Origin: DASVEE01 sp036380735
GTDB taxonomy: Bacteria; Acidobacteriota; Thermoanaerobaculia; Gp7-AA8
Direction: 5' to 3'
Length of the DNA: 64,000 nucleotides
Assembly: GCA_036380735.1 (NCBI GenBank)
Contig: DASVEE010000058.1
Span: forward strand, 1-64,000
Part shown: positions 1 to 8,829 of the stretch, piece after piece
How positions within the stretch are numbered: the first letter of the stretch is position 1
How the letters are laid out: every line of letters begins with the position of its first letter
Position numbers and translations under genes: made by a program
Notes under the pieces: generated by a model
The model's database searches: none
What the model saw: the letters and a program-made list of their open reading frames with translations, nothing else
What the model was told of the DNA's origin: nothing

Positions 1-157
1 GTGTGTTGAACAGCTGCTCCAGTTCGCGGCGCACCGACTCTTTGAGACCCGCACGATCGAGCGTCCGCATGGGACGCAGCTCGTGCCGCAGTCTCGGATC
101 GCGATCGACGAGACGGTCGAACAGAGGTGTCCGCACCTCGACTTTCGCGTTCCCCAT
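1..157 (-). CDS. tssE: TssE, T6SS baseplate gp25-like protein (partial)
   Basis: The first 52 codons of a gene that runs off the left edge; the N-terminus is inside the window. It starts with ATG three bases after the hcp stop. The start reads MGNAKVEVRTPLFDRLVDRD, followed by a stretch with LDRAGLKESVRRELEQLF, the pattern of the gp25/TssE family (a short LFDRL motif, then the LkesV.reLe.LlntR segment). TssE is a small wedge protein of the T6SS baseplate, related to phage T4 gp25. Its position directly after hcp supports the call. The remainder, and probably tssF and tssG, lie outside. Confidence 0.78.
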   Translation of the reverse strand, partial: MGNAKVEVRTPLFDRLVDRDPRLRHELRPMRTLDRAGLKESVRRELEQLFNT

Positions 158-160
158 CGT

Positions 161-667
161 TTACTCGATCACCCGCGTCTCCAGGTTGTGCTTGGCCGGC
201 TTGTTGCCGTCCGCGCTCCCGTCGGCCGCCTTCTGATCGACGTAGTTGTACTGGACGATCCCGTAGTCGAGGGATACGTTCTCGACCGGGAGATCGCCCG
301 GGCCGCCCGAGACGCTGTAGTTCGAGATGATGACGTGCTCCATCACGACCTTCAGGTACTCGACCGGCTTGTTGTCGGTGGCGCCCGACGCGCGGTAGCA
401 GGTCAGCGTGGCTTTGCCGATCTGCTTGCCGCTCCAGCAGTGCTTGAGCAGCGCGTGCGTCGACGCGTCGAGGTATTTGGTGAACGAGATGTTCTGGTGC
501 GTGGCCTGCTCGACCGTGCCCGCGCCGGCGGTGCTGCGCGTGGGGCTCGTCGGCTGCACGAAGCCATGGTTCCAGCTCAGGACCTCGATTTCCTTCTCGT
601 GACCCGCGGCGCTGCTGGCGGCCTCGATGTTCGGGGTCTCGAACTTGATGTACATGTTGCTCGACAT
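161..667 (-). CDS. hcp: Hcp (TssD), T6SS inner-tube protein
   Basis: 168 residues, the usual Hcp length. Family features are the N-terminal MYIKFE strand, the segment IEVLSWNHGFVQPTS, the QNISFTKYLDASTHALLKHC block (T..pLd.atp.L...c in the family) and a C-terminal strand SLDYGIVQYNY. Hcp hexamers stack into the tube that is fired through the contractile sheath. Hcp is also exported and chaperones effectors. The start is an ATG with AAAGGAG seven bases upstream. The gene lies 15 bp after tssC and just before tssE, clearly in the same operon. No C-terminal effector extension is present. Confidence 0.95.
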   Translation of the reverse strand: MSSNMYIKFETPNIEAASSAAGHEKEIEVLSWNHGFVQPTSPTRSTAGAGTVEQATHQNISFTKYLDASTHALLKHCWSGKQIGKATLTCYRASGATDNKPVEYLKVVMEHVIISNYSVSGGPGDLPVENVSLDYGIVQYNYVDQKAADGSADGNKPAKHNLETRVIE

Positions 668-682
668 CGTTAGTCTCCTTTA

Positions 683-2191
683 CTAGGCCGCCGCGGGCGG
701 CGGCAGTTCCGCGACGAGGCGGATCGAGGCGGTGAGCTCTTCGAGCTGGAAGTGGGGACGGAGGAACGCGACCGCGCGGAAGGCGCCGGGCTTGCCCGGG
801 ACGTCGAAGACGTCGATGCGCGCTTCGCGGAGCGGATACTGCGCCTTCAGTTCCTGGCCGGCGTCGTCGGTGCCGAGGACGTAGGTCATGATCCAGCGGT
901 TGAGGTAGAGCGAGAGGCTGTCCTTGGTCTGGAAGCTGCCGACTTTGTCGCGGCAGATGACCTTCAGGTAATGCGCGAAGCGCGACGCCGCGAGGATGTA
1001 CGGCAGGCGCGCGGAGATGCGCGCGTTGGCGTTGGCCGCGTCGGTGTCGTACGCCTTCGGCTTCTGGGTGGTCTGGCCGCCGAAGAACGCGGCGTAGTCG
1101 TGGCCTTTGCAGTGGCAGAGGGCGACGAAGCCGAGGGTGTCGAGCTCCTTCTCGCGGCGATCGGTGATGGCGATCTCGGTGGGACACTTGAGCGCCTTGT
1201 CGCCTTCATCGGTCTTGAACGTGTGCGTCGGCAGTCCCTGCACGAGACCGCCGCCTTCGACGCCGCGGATCGCCGCGCACCAGCCGTAGAGCGCGAACGC
1301 GTTGGTGATGCGCTGCCCGAGGGCGTAGGCCGCGTTGCCCCACACGTACTTGCCGTGATCCTTGCCGTCGACTTCCTCGACGAACTTGAAGTCTTCGGTC
1401 GGCACCGTGTCGGGGCCGTACGGGAGGCGGAGCAGGATGTGCGGCAGCACGAGCGTGACGTAACGCGAATCCTCGCTCTCCTGGAACGAGCGCCACTTGA
1501 TCAGCTCCGAGCTCTCGAAGAGCTTGGAGAGATCGCGCGGGTTCCCGAGCTCGGTGAAGCTGTCCATGTCGAACAGTTTCGGCGAAGCGCCGGAGATGAA
1601 CGGCGCGTGCGCGGCCGCGGCGACGCTGGCCATCTTCTCGAGCAGAGCCATGTCTTCCGGGTGACGGCCGAACTCGAAGTCGCCGACGAGGAGGCTGTAC
1701 GGGTTGCCGCCGAACGTGCCGTATTCCTCTTCGTAGATCTTCTTGAAGATGGCGCTCTGGTCGAACTCGACGGCCTGGTCGAGGTCCTTGAAGAGCTCCT
1801 TCTTCGAGATCGGGAGCAGGCGCAGCTTGAGCCGCGTCGACGTCTCGGTGTTCATGACGAAGTAGTGCAGGCCGCGCCACGACGCCTCGAGCTTCTGGTA
1901 GTCGGGATGATGAACGATCTCGTTCATCTGGTTGCTGATCAACTCGTCGATCCGGGCGATCTGCGCCTGGATCATGGTCATCGTGTCGCGGCTGACCGTC
2001 ATCCCCTTGTCGAGGATCTGGTGGACGAACTCGCCGACGAGATCCTTGGCGCGTGTTTTCTGGTTCTCATCGCGTGCGAGCTTGCCGCGCGAGATGATCT
2101 GGTCGAGAAGCGAGCCTTCTTCGGCGGCGGCCGTTGCGACGACCGCTGCCTCCGGCTGCGCGTCGGGGGCGGGAGTGGTTCCTTTCGCCAT
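683..2191 (-). CDS. tssC: TssC, T6SS contractile sheath large subunit
   Basis: 502 residues of the TssC/VipB (EvpB/DUF877) family. Recognisable segments are EASWRGLHYFVMNTET near residue 110, the loop DFEFGRHPEDMALLEKMA, WRSFQESEDSRYVTLVLPHI, and the C-terminal YPLREARIDVFDVPGKPG and FLRPHFQLEELTASIRLVAELP. TssC pairs with TssB to form the sheath that contracts to drive the Hcp tube. The first 30 residues are Ala/Pro/Glu-rich and low in complexity. The ATG overlaps the tssB stop by one base (TGATG), so translation is probably coupled; a GGAAGGAG site lies within the end of tssB. Confidence 0.97.
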   Translation of the reverse strand: MAKGTTPAPDAQPEAAVVATAAAEEGSLLDQIISRGKLARDENQKTRAKDLVGEFVHQILDKGMTVSRDTMTMIQAQIARIDELISNQMNEIVHHPDYQKLEASWRGLHYFVMNTETSTRLKLRLLPISKKELFKDLDQAVEFDQSAIFKKIYEEEYGTFGGNPYSLLVGDFEFGRHPEDMALLEKMASVAAAAHAPFISGASPKLFDMDSFTELGNPRDLSKLFESSELIKWRSFQESEDSRYVTLVLPHILLRLPYGPDTVPTEDFKFVEEVDGKDHGKYVWGNAAYALGQRITNAFALYGWCAAIRGVEGGGLVQGLPTHTFKTDEGDKALKCPTEIAITDRREKELDTLGFVALCHCKGHDYAAFFGGQTTQKPKAYDTDAANANARISARLPYILAASRFAHYLKVICRDKVGSFQTKDSLSLYLNRWIMTYVLGTDDAGQELKAQYPLREARIDVFDVPGKPGAFRAVAFLRPHFQLEELTASIRLVAELPPPAAA

Positions 2192-2691
2192 CAGTTCGCT
2201 CCTTCCACGGCTTTCTTGATGTTCTGCTGCTGGTCGGTGTTTGCGGCGATCTCCTGGAGGAGGGCGTCGAGATCATCGTTGCCGTCGAGCTTCGCGATCA
2301 GGTCGTTCAGACGCTGGCGGGCTTCGAACAGCTTCCGCAGCGGCTCGACCTGCTGCACGATCGCCTCGGGACGCAGATCGTCGATCTTCTTGAAGCGCAG
2401 CTCGAGATTGAGCTTGCTGTCCTCGTCGCTCAGGCGGTTGTCGACGCTGAACGCCAGCCGCGGCGCGATCGACGCCATCACGTCGTTGAAGTTGTCGCGG
2501 TCGATCTCGACGAACTTGCGCTGCTTGATCGGCTGCACCGGCTTGTCGGACTTGGCGGCGAGATCGGCGAGGATGCCGACGACCAGCGGCAGCTCCTTCT
2601 TCTCGATCGCTCCGCCGGTCTCGACCTCGTACGAGATCTGCACCCGTGGGGGACGGATGCGGGTCAACTTCTTCTGTGTACTTTCACTCAT
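2191..2691 (-). CDS. tssB: TssB, T6SS contractile sheath small subunit
   Basis: 166 residues of the TssB/VipA (ImpB) family. The N-terminus contains RPPRVQISYEVETGGAIEKK, then LPLVVGILADLAAKSDKPVQ and RKFVEIDRDNFNDVMASIAP, all family hallmarks. The C-terminal part is helical (LNDLIAKLDGNDDLDALLQE) and in known TssB proteins holds the helix that interlocks with TssC and is recognised by ClpV. The start is an ATG preceded by AAAGGAGGG. It lies 29 bp after tssA and is fused to tssC by a one-base overlap. Confidence 0.96.
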   Translation of the reverse strand: MSESTQKKLTRIRPPRVQISYEVETGGAIEKKELPLVVGILADLAAKSDKPVQPIKQRKFVEIDRDNFNDVMASIAPRLAFSVDNRLSDEDSKLNLELRFKKIDDLRPEAIVQQVEPLRKLFEARQRLNDLIAKLDGNDDLDALLQEIAANTDQQQNIKKAVEGAN

Positions 2692-2720
2692 CTGGACCCT
2701 CCTTTTCTACTACCTCACAC

Positions 2721-3794
2721 TCATTTACGAATGCCTAAAAGCGTATTGATCGTGTTGACGTCAGCGTTCTTCTGAAGCAGTTCGTCGAGCAGTTCCGCGA
2801 GACTCATGTTTCCCCACGAAATGGCGCGCCGGACCAAATAAGGGACGGGGCTGTGCGGCTCGGTGCGCATCAGGTACTCCGACGCTTCCCGCAGCTTCTG
2901 GTACGCCTCGGCACGTCCGCTGAGCGGTTCGTGCGAAGGGGCCTGGAGGAACGGCGCCGCGTTCTCCTCCGGAGCCACCGCGCCGACGGGAAGCGTGGCC
3001 ACCGGGAGGTCGCCGGCGTCGACACGCTCGCCGACGATGCGGCCGACGAACGCCTGCATCGCCGCGAGCGGCGTGCGCAGCGGCGCGAAGCTCGGCGCGT
3101 TGGCTTCGCCGCAGTGCGCGGTGAGGACGGCGTCGAGCTCGTCGACGGCGGCCATGCAGTCGACCAGCTCCGTGACCAGCTCGCCGTACCACGCGGAGGG
3201 CGTGAGCGAGACGCTGACGAGGAACTTGGCGCTCGGCACCATCCCCCGCTCCTGCGCCGACTCCGCCGCTTTCGGGTCGTTCTTCGCGAGCTGCGTCAGG
3301 TACTGCCCCGACTCCCACGCTTTCCAGCCGTACGGCAGCGCGTCTTCGCTCTTCGGCGAGGTGATGGGCACGGACTTGAGCGGCAGCACCATCTTGTCGA
3401 CGGTCCAGATGACCGGCGCGAGGCGCGCGTCGAGGCTGCCGTCTTCGTCGATGGCCGGATAGAGGACCGGCCAGAATTCCTTGCACAGGCGGCTGATGAC
3501 GCGCAGCCCGCCGGCGAGGCCGAAGAAGCCGTGCAGGTGGACCCACGATTCGGTGAGCCACGCCGCGAGCTGCAGGTCTTTGCTGCGCTTCTCGAGAGCT
3601 TCGGAGCAGAGCTGCGCGACGGCCGGCCAGTCGGCGCGCTTCAGTTCACGCTGCCACACACCCTGCGGGAGCGTGGCGTCGTCGTGTTCGCGGAGGCGCT
3701 TGACGTCGTCGTAGACGGCGTCGAAGCGCAGCGATTCGCCGGCCGGCGTCTCGGGCGCAATGGGGACGGCGAAGCGTTCGATTTCAGTGATCAT
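2721..3794 (-). CDS. tssA: TssA, T6SS assembly/cap protein (ImpA N-terminal domain)
   Basis: 357 residues from the ATG at 3794. The ImpA N-terminal domain is plain: ERFAVPIAPETPAGESLRFD, then the block WPAVAQLCSEALEKRSKDLQ and VHLHGFFGLAGGLRVISRLC. The C-terminus ends in PHSPVPYLVRRAISWGNMSL, typical of the short ImpA-type TssA. TssA organises baseplate docking and sheath priming. The frame stays open upstream to 3878, but that part only translates a 9-bp repeat array (Ser/Tyr-rich), so the internal ATG is preferred although no strong ribosome site precedes it. It follows tssM by 110 bp, the largest gap inside this operon. Confidence 0.92.
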   Translation of the reverse strand: MITEIERFAVPIAPETPAGESLRFDAVYDDVKRLREHDDATLPQGVWQRELKRADWPAVAQLCSEALEKRSKDLQLAAWLTESWVHLHGFFGLAGGLRVISRLCKEFWPVLYPAIDEDGSLDARLAPVIWTVDKMVLPLKSVPITSPKSEDALPYGWKAWESGQYLTQLAKNDPKAAESAQERGMVPSAKFLVSVSLTPSAWYGELVTELVDCMAAVDELDAVLTAHCGEANAPSFAPLRTPLAAMQAFVGRIVGERVDAGDLPVATLPVGAVAPEENAAPFLQAPSHEPLSGRAEAYQKLREASEYLMRTEPHSPVPYLVRRAISWGNMSLAELLDELLQKNADVNTINTLLGIRK

Positions 3795-3813
3795 GCTTTC
3801 GGGGCCTTTGACC

Positions 3814-3866
3814 GGGGAACGATGGGACGAATAGGACGGATAGGACGGATAGGACAGATGGGACCC
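3814..3866. repeat. 9-bp-unit array, single arm, between tssM and tssA
   Basis: Read on the plus strand, GGGGAACGAT is followed by four or five units of the form RTRGGACNN. It occupies most of the gap between tssM and the tssA start. Unlike most copies in the window I see no convincing inverted partner here, so it may be half an element. It sits inside an operon, so a strong terminator function would be surprising. Confidence 0.85.
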
Positions 3867-3903
3867 ACCCGCCCCCACGCATTCGCCCTGTTGCGCGCGG
3901 CCG

Positions 3904-6900
3904 TCATGGCGTGTCCTCCGCCACCTGGTTGTCGATGCGGGGGGCGCGCGTGGGGAAACGCGCGGGGACTTCCACGCTCTGCGTGGTGCCGGGCGCCAGC
4001 AGCGCCAGGCGCACGAAGACGCGCGCCGGGGTGTCGTCGATCGGGCCGCCCTCGGCGGCCTGGGTGAAGACGTCGAACGACAGCGTCACCGGATCGATGT
4101 CGTCGTGCTGCGGCAGCTCGGCGAGCGTCGCGCGGTTGTCAGCCAGCGCGGTGATCAGCGCCCAGCGGTTCGTGTATTCGTAGACCAGCGCGCGGTCGCG
4201 CACGGAGACGCCGCGGCCGGTGCCGGGAGGCACGACCGGGACGCGCGGCGCGTTCGTGGCCCAGCGCATCGTCAACCGCACCGGCTCGCCCGGCGTCCAG
4301 CGCAGCTTGGCCGCCTTGTCGCGGTTCGTCAGCGTTTCGGTGCCGACGCGCAGCGCCCAGCCGATGATCTGGTTGCCGTCGATCTCGCGCTCGCGGAGGA
4401 CGCGGAACGTCGGCTCCACGTCGAACGCCGGCGTGCGCTCCGGCTTCGGCGCGTCGAGGAACGTCGCGAAGAACGCGCGCACGCCGTCCATCTGCGTGAC
4501 GAAGTCGCGCGCCGGCGCCAGCGTCGCTCCCAGGTCGCTGTCGCGCGGAATCGCGAGCAGCAGCTTCCTGGTCTCGTCGTACTGGCGGAAGAACGCGCGG
4601 ACGTCGTCCGGATCGGCCTCGGCCTCATTGGAGAGCGGCGGCTCGGTGGAGAACGGGTAGCGCCCGGCCAGCCGCTGGTTGAAGTAGCGCGCGAGGTCGT
4701 CGTACGTCTTCACCACGTTGCGGCTGGCGAGCGCGTAGCAGCGGTTCGACAGTTGGGACGACAGCGTCTGCAGCGTCGAGGCATAGAAGCCGGCGTGCGC
4801 ACGGTACGACTGCGGCAGCGCGGCCGAGGAGCAGCTCGACATCGCCACCTTCGGCATGGACGCGGCCACGTAGTCCTCGAGCACCGCCACCGCGTTGCCC
4901 GGCTTCTTGGCCTCGTAGTCGCGGAGGTCGTCGAGGATCCCCTGCCACTTCGCGGCGAGCGCCTGCACTTCCGGGCGTCCCGTGGTGTCACCCTTGAGGA
5001 TCCACGAAAGGACCGGCTGCGCGTAGCTGCGCGCGAGCAGCGTCACGCGTGCACGCGTCGTGTCGAGATACGCGGCGACTTCCGCGGGATCGCCGACGCC
5101 CCACGCGGCCGGTGACGGGGAGCCGCCGCCGTTCCACCAGGAGAAGTTGCCGAGCCGCGGACGATACGGCTGCTCCTGCGCGAGCAACTGATCGACGCCG
5201 AGGAGCAGCCGGTACGCTTCGTCGGTCATTGCGGCGGCCGCGTTGTGATGGCCGGTGAAGCGGAGGCGCGTGAACGTGTCGAGCTCATTGCCGAGCGGCT
5301 GCACGGACGCGACGAAAGCGCCGATGTCGTTGCGCAGTTCCTGCTCCGGGTTCGCCGCCGGACGCACCGGGTTGTACTGCTGCGCCTCGGCCAGCAGCGT
5401 CACCATGCGGTTCTGCGCCCGCTGGCGCGCGACCTGATCGATGGAGATCTGCAGGTCCGGCGGGAAGAGGTTCAGCGTGCGATCCTTGAAGCGGTCGTAA
5501 GCCTTGGCCACCGCATGCGCCTGCTCGAGCCGCATCGGATCCCAGCCGAGGCGATGACCCGGCGGGACATCCGGCCGGATCTGACGATAGCCGGTGGCGC
5601 CCGCGTCCTCCGCGCCGACGAAGCCCTGCCCCAGAAACGTCTCCAGCGCCGACTTGAGGAGCAACGTGTCCGGCGAAAGCTGCATCTGCGGACGTCCATC
5701 GGCGACGTTGAGAATTGGGCCGGTGACCGGGGCGCCGGTCGACGCCAGCGCGCGCTGGTACTCCGTGAGACCGGCGGCGCCGACGGTGCGCATGGCGTTC
5801 GCGAGCTCCGGCCCGAGGAAGGCGGAGCGGTCGATATCGTGAAGAACGCTGTTGAACGCCTGTCCGAGGTTGAAGCTGGGACGGAACGCCCACTCGACGT
5901 CCGGCAGCGCGAGCGTCGTCTCCACGTCCTTCATCCGGCGGACGAGGTTCACGTACGTGTCGGGGCGCGCGGCGGCGTCCGATTGCCATTGCACCTGCTG
6001 CAGGTCGGTCGCGAGTTGCTGCAGCCGCGCGCCGAAAGGGCTGCGGCCGTACAGCGAAGCAAAAAAGGCGCGCCCGAGCGCTTCGGCACGTGCACCGGCG
6101 GCCGGACGGAAGCGCGTCGGATCGAACGGCGCGTACTGCGCGTTGCGCAGTGCGCGCTGATAGAGGTGGCCCTTCTGGAAGAAGTGATCGGGCAGTTGCT
6201 GGCCGAACGAGTACTCGACGAGCTTCGCCAGGTCCTTCAGATCGCCGCGCGCGGAGAGCTGGTTGAACGAGGCGCCGTACTGCTCGATCGCGCGCAGCTT
6301 CGCCACGAGCTGCTGCAGCGAGCGGAACTCCTCCATCTCCGCGATGGAGGTGACGGGCGGCAGCGCCACGATGATCCCCTGATTCGCCGGGACGAGTTGC
6401 ATCGGTTCGGCGGAGGCGATGGCGGTGCGCGTCTCCTCCTCGAGCTCGAGCCGGATCGCTTTGAGGATGATCTCGTTGAACGCCTGTGCCGTCGCCTCGT
6501 CGATCCGCCCTTCGAACCCGCCGAGCCAGGAGCTCGGCACGAACGGCGAGGCGAAACGGCCGAAGTCGATGGCCGCCATCCCCGTCAGCAGCTCGAGCGC
6601 GGCGCGTTGCAGCACGGCGTCCGACATGCCGTCATGCGACTGCCGCCCGGCCTGCATGTGCCGGACGGTGCTCTCGAGGAAGGGCTTCAGGACTGCCTTC
6701 TCCTGGTCGAGACGGTACTTCGCGTAGAGCAGGCCGCTGCCGAGGATCACGGCCAGCGCGACGGTCGCCATCTGCACGTAGCGGATCGAGCGGTTGCGCG
6801 CGTGGAGGATGCGATTGGGCGGCGAGCCGACGCCCCATTCCGGGAAGACCTTCGCCTCGATGAGGTCGAGAAGGAACGCGGTCTCGGTCTCGTGACGGCC

Positions 6901-7917
6901 GGTGAGGTAGACGCCGCGCACGATCATCGGCTCGGCGTACGCGCTGGCGCGGAAGAGATGATCGGCAATGGTGCGCAACGCCGCTCTCATCGAGGAGACC
7001 GCCGCAGGCAGCCGCAGGAGGTCGTCGGGCTTCCGCGCACCGTTGGTGAAGACTTCGAGCTGCAGGTCGGCGAGGCGGCTGCTGAGCGCGGCGAAGGCCT
7101 CGTCGATCCACTCGCCGCGCCATGACGCGTCGATGTTGTAGGGGCTGGACCAGCCGACGATCTCTTTGCGCGCGCTCGGCGTGAGGCTGTCGCAGAGGCT
7201 CTCGAAGCCGGTGAGCGCCTCGCATCCGGTGACGACGAGGTAGATTGGCAGGCGGAAGCCGAGGCGCTGCTGAACGCCGGTGAGCTTGCGGTAGACGCGC
7301 CCGTAGCGCGACGCGAGGTCGCTGCGGGCCTGTTCGTTGGTGGCGGATTCGAGGAGCTCCGCGGCGGGGATCGTCAGGATGACGCCGTCGACGGGACGCT
7401 TTGGCCGCAGCTTCTGCAGTTGGTGCAGCACGCTCCGCCAGCCAGATTCGTCGCTCGTGCGGCCGTCGGCGCGGAGGATGTGATCGCCGGCGGCGTCGAA
7501 GATCACGCCGCGATCGAAGAACCAGAAGCCGCGCCCCTTGCCCAGCGACATCCCGAGATCGGCCGGGCCGCCGAACGGCAGGTCGCCGCCGCACGTGCCG
7601 AGGAGATCGTTGTCGCGCGACTTGTCGGTGCCGAGGAGCATGAAGAACGGGACGGCGTAACGATCGCCGCCGGCGCTGCGGTTGAGCAGCTTCTTCGCGC
7701 GATGGAACGCCAGCGCGAGCGGCGCCACCAGCCCCAGATCCTCCGCCGGCGCCTCGGCTTCTTCCTCTTCATGCAGATCCTCGGCGGGCGGATCGCCCGG
7801 TTCCGGATACTGCGACATCTTCGCGGAGCGCCGCAGCAGCAGCACCAGCAGGATCAGCACCGCCAGCGCCACCAACAGCACCAGGGCCAGCGCGTACGGC
7901 CACCAGGCGGCGCTCAT
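3904..7917 (-). CDS. tssM: TssM (IcmF), T6SS membrane-complex protein
   Basis: 1337 residues, a little longer than typical TssM. A transmembrane helix lies at about residues 8-28, followed by a charged linker rich in Glu, a GTPase-like domain from about 65 to 320, another membrane segment at about 380-400 (MATVALAVILGSGLLYA) and a long periplasmic IcmF-related region. TssM spans the inner membrane and contacts TssJ and TssL to form the trans-envelope channel. The expected P-loop is degenerate: at 96-103 the sequence is GTDKSRDN rather than G-x4-G-K-[ST], so nucleotide hydrolysis is doubtful. Its ATG overlaps the tssL stop by four bases (ATGA). Confidence 0.93.
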   Translation of the reverse strand: MSAAWWPYALALVLLVALAVLILLVLLLRRSAKMSQYPEPGDPPAEDLHEEEEAEAPAEDLGLVAPLALAFHRAKKLLNRSAGGDRYAVPFFMLLGTDKSRDNDLLGTCGGDLPFGGPADLGMSLGKGRGFWFFDRGVIFDAAGDHILRADGRTSDESGWRSVLHQLQKLRPKRPVDGVILTIPAAELLESATNEQARSDLASRYGRVYRKLTGVQQRLGFRLPIYLVVTGCEALTGFESLCDSLTPSARKEIVGWSSPYNIDASWRGEWIDEAFAALSSRLADLQLEVFTNGARKPDDLLRLPAAVSSMRAALRTIADHLFRASAYAEPMIVRGVYLTGRHETETAFLLDLIEAKVFPEWGVGSPPNRILHARNRSIRYVQMATVALAVILGSGLLYAKYRLDQEKAVLKPFLESTVRHMQAGRQSHDGMSDAVLQRAALELLTGMAAIDFGRFASPFVPSSWLGGFEGRIDEATAQAFNEIILKAIRLELEEETRTAIASAEPMQLVPANQGIIVALPPVTSIAEMEEFRSLQQLVAKLRAIEQYGASFNQLSARGDLKDLAKLVEYSFGQQLPDHFFQKGHLYQRALRNAQYAPFDPTRFRPAAGARAEALGRAFFASLYGRSPFGARLQQLATDLQQVQWQSDAAARPDTYVNLVRRMKDVETTLALPDVEWAFRPSFNLGQAFNSVLHDIDRSAFLGPELANAMRTVGAAGLTEYQRALASTGAPVTGPILNVADGRPQMQLSPDTLLLKSALETFLGQGFVGAEDAGATGYRQIRPDVPPGHRLGWDPMRLEQAHAVAKAYDRFKDRTLNLFPPDLQISIDQVARQRAQNRMVTLLAEAQQYNPVRPAANPEQELRNDIGAFVASVQPLGNELDTFTRLRFTGHHNAAAAMTDEAYRLLLGVDQLLAQEQPYRPRLGNFSWWNGGGSPSPAAWGVGDPAEVAAYLDTTRARVTLLARSYAQPVLSWILKGDTTGRPEVQALAAKWQGILDDLRDYEAKKPGNAVAVLEDYVAASMPKVAMSSCSSAALPQSYRAHAGFYASTLQTLSSQLSNRCYALASRNVVKTYDDLARYFNQRLAGRYPFSTEPPLSNEAEADPDDVRAFFRQYDETRKLLLAIPRDSDLGATLAPARDFVTQMDGVRAFFATFLDAPKPERTPAFDVEPTFRVLREREIDGNQIIGWALRVGTETLTNRDKAAKLRWTPGEPVRLTMRWATNAPRVPVVPPGTGRGVSVRDRALVYEYTNRWALITALADNRATLAELPQHDDIDPVTLSFDVFTQAAEGGPIDDTPARVFVRLALLAPGTTQSVEVPARFPTRAPRIDNQVAEDTP

Positions 7918-8819
7918 GTGAGGTCTCCACGGGAGGGGGTGGCGATGGGACGAATAGGACCTATGGGACTGATAGGACGAATAAGACTGGCCGCGGCTGT
8001 CCCGTCGGTCTCATCGGTCCCGGTGTTGCCCTCGGAAGTCCTGGTTCCTTCCGCCGGCGCCACCGGCACTGCCGGCGCATCCAGGATTTCATCGACCAGC
8101 GGTGTCAGATCCCTGACCGAGACCTTCCAGATGATGTGGGAAACGCCCAGCCACACGACCAGCACCGCCGCAAGGGCCCAGAACCACGGGCGCAGATGCG
8201 CGAGCTGCGTCGGACGGCGGTCCACCACCGAGAGATACGCCTGCGGAACCAGATGCTCCGCGCCGCGGACGGCCTGCGGCTCGCGGCCGAAGATGAAACG
8301 GTGCAGCCGCTGGCGGAGCGATGCCAGCTCTTCTTCCGCCTCGGGCTCGCCGCGATACTTTCCCTGGAACCCGAGAGCCAGCACCATCAGATAGACACGC
8401 GCCAGCTCGACGTGCGAGTCGTCGCGGTCGCGCAGCATTTCCTCGATCCGGGTGAACAGCTCTTCGCCGGCGCGATGCGAGGAGAACAGCCGCGACTCGA
8501 GCAGCGTCGAGCGCCACGTCTCCCGTCCCGGCCAGTCGAGGTGCAGGAAGATCTCGTCCGCCAGGGCCGCCATGGCGTATTGCGCGCGGCGATAGATCGC
8601 CACCGCCACGTCTCCGCCGTTGCGTCCGGCTTCTTCGGCCTGCCGCTCCAGCACGGACAACAGCCGCCGCCACACCGCACCCGGCGTGCTCGCGCCAACG
8701 CGCGCTTCCACCGCGGCCGCGGCGTCACCGCCGTCGAACGCCCAGCTCCCCTCCGATACCTGCGCCTTCATGCGCACGACCTCGGAGTAGAACTGCTGGA
8801 ACTTGTCGATCAGGAACAT
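7914..8819 (-). CDS. tssL: TssL (DotU-like), T6SS membrane-complex protein
   Basis: 301 residues. The cytoplasmic DotU domain fills about 1-180 (YRRAQYAMAALADEIFLHLD and WRSTLLESRLFSSHRAGEEL are typical), and a single transmembrane helix follows at about 211-231 (WFWALAAVLVVWLGVSHIIW). TssL anchors the membrane complex with TssM and TssJ. The tail is unusual: residues about 264-293 are encoded by a 9-bp-unit hairpin element and read as a Thr/Asp/Gly stretch followed by an Arg-Pro-Ile repeat. DotU proteins often end soon after the membrane helix, so this tail is probably an acquired periplasmic extension. The stop overlaps the tssM start. Confidence 0.93.
   Translation of the reverse strand: MFLIDKFQQFYSEVVRMKAQVSEGSWAFDGGDAAAAVEARVGASTPGAVWRRLLSVLERQAEEAGRNGGDVAVAIYRRAQYAMAALADEIFLHLDWPGRETWRSTLLESRLFSSHRAGEELFTRIEEMLRDRDDSHVELARVYLMVLALGFQGKYRGEPEAEEELASLRQRLHRFIFGREPQAVRGAEHLVPQAYLSVVDRRPTQLAHLRPWFWALAAVLVVWLGVSHIIWKVSVRDLTPLVDEILDAPAVPVAPAEGTRTSEGNTGTDETDGTAAASLIRPISPIGPIRPIATPSRGDLT
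7941..8031. repeat. 9-bp-unit inverted-repeat element inside the tssL reading frame
   Basis: On the plus strand, CGATGGGACGAATAGGAC begins a run of five 9-bp units to about 7988. A short GC-rich spacer follows, then an imperfect reverse-complement run (units of type GTCCCGTCG) to about 8030. Both arms are read through in frame by tssL, giving its unusual C-terminal tail. The frame is kept because the 9-bp unit is a multiple of three. Confidence 0.85.
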
Positions 8820-8829
8820 GGAACGGACC

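Noticed and set aside
752..2749. Long plus-strand frames opposite tssB and tssC, and similar long frames opposite many other genes
   Set aside because: High-GC shadow frames with Arg/Ala/Val-rich low-complexity translations and no recognised domain.
3795..3878. N-terminal extension of TssA rich in Ser and Tyr
   Set aside because: It only translates the repeat array; homology to TssA starts at the ATG at 3794.
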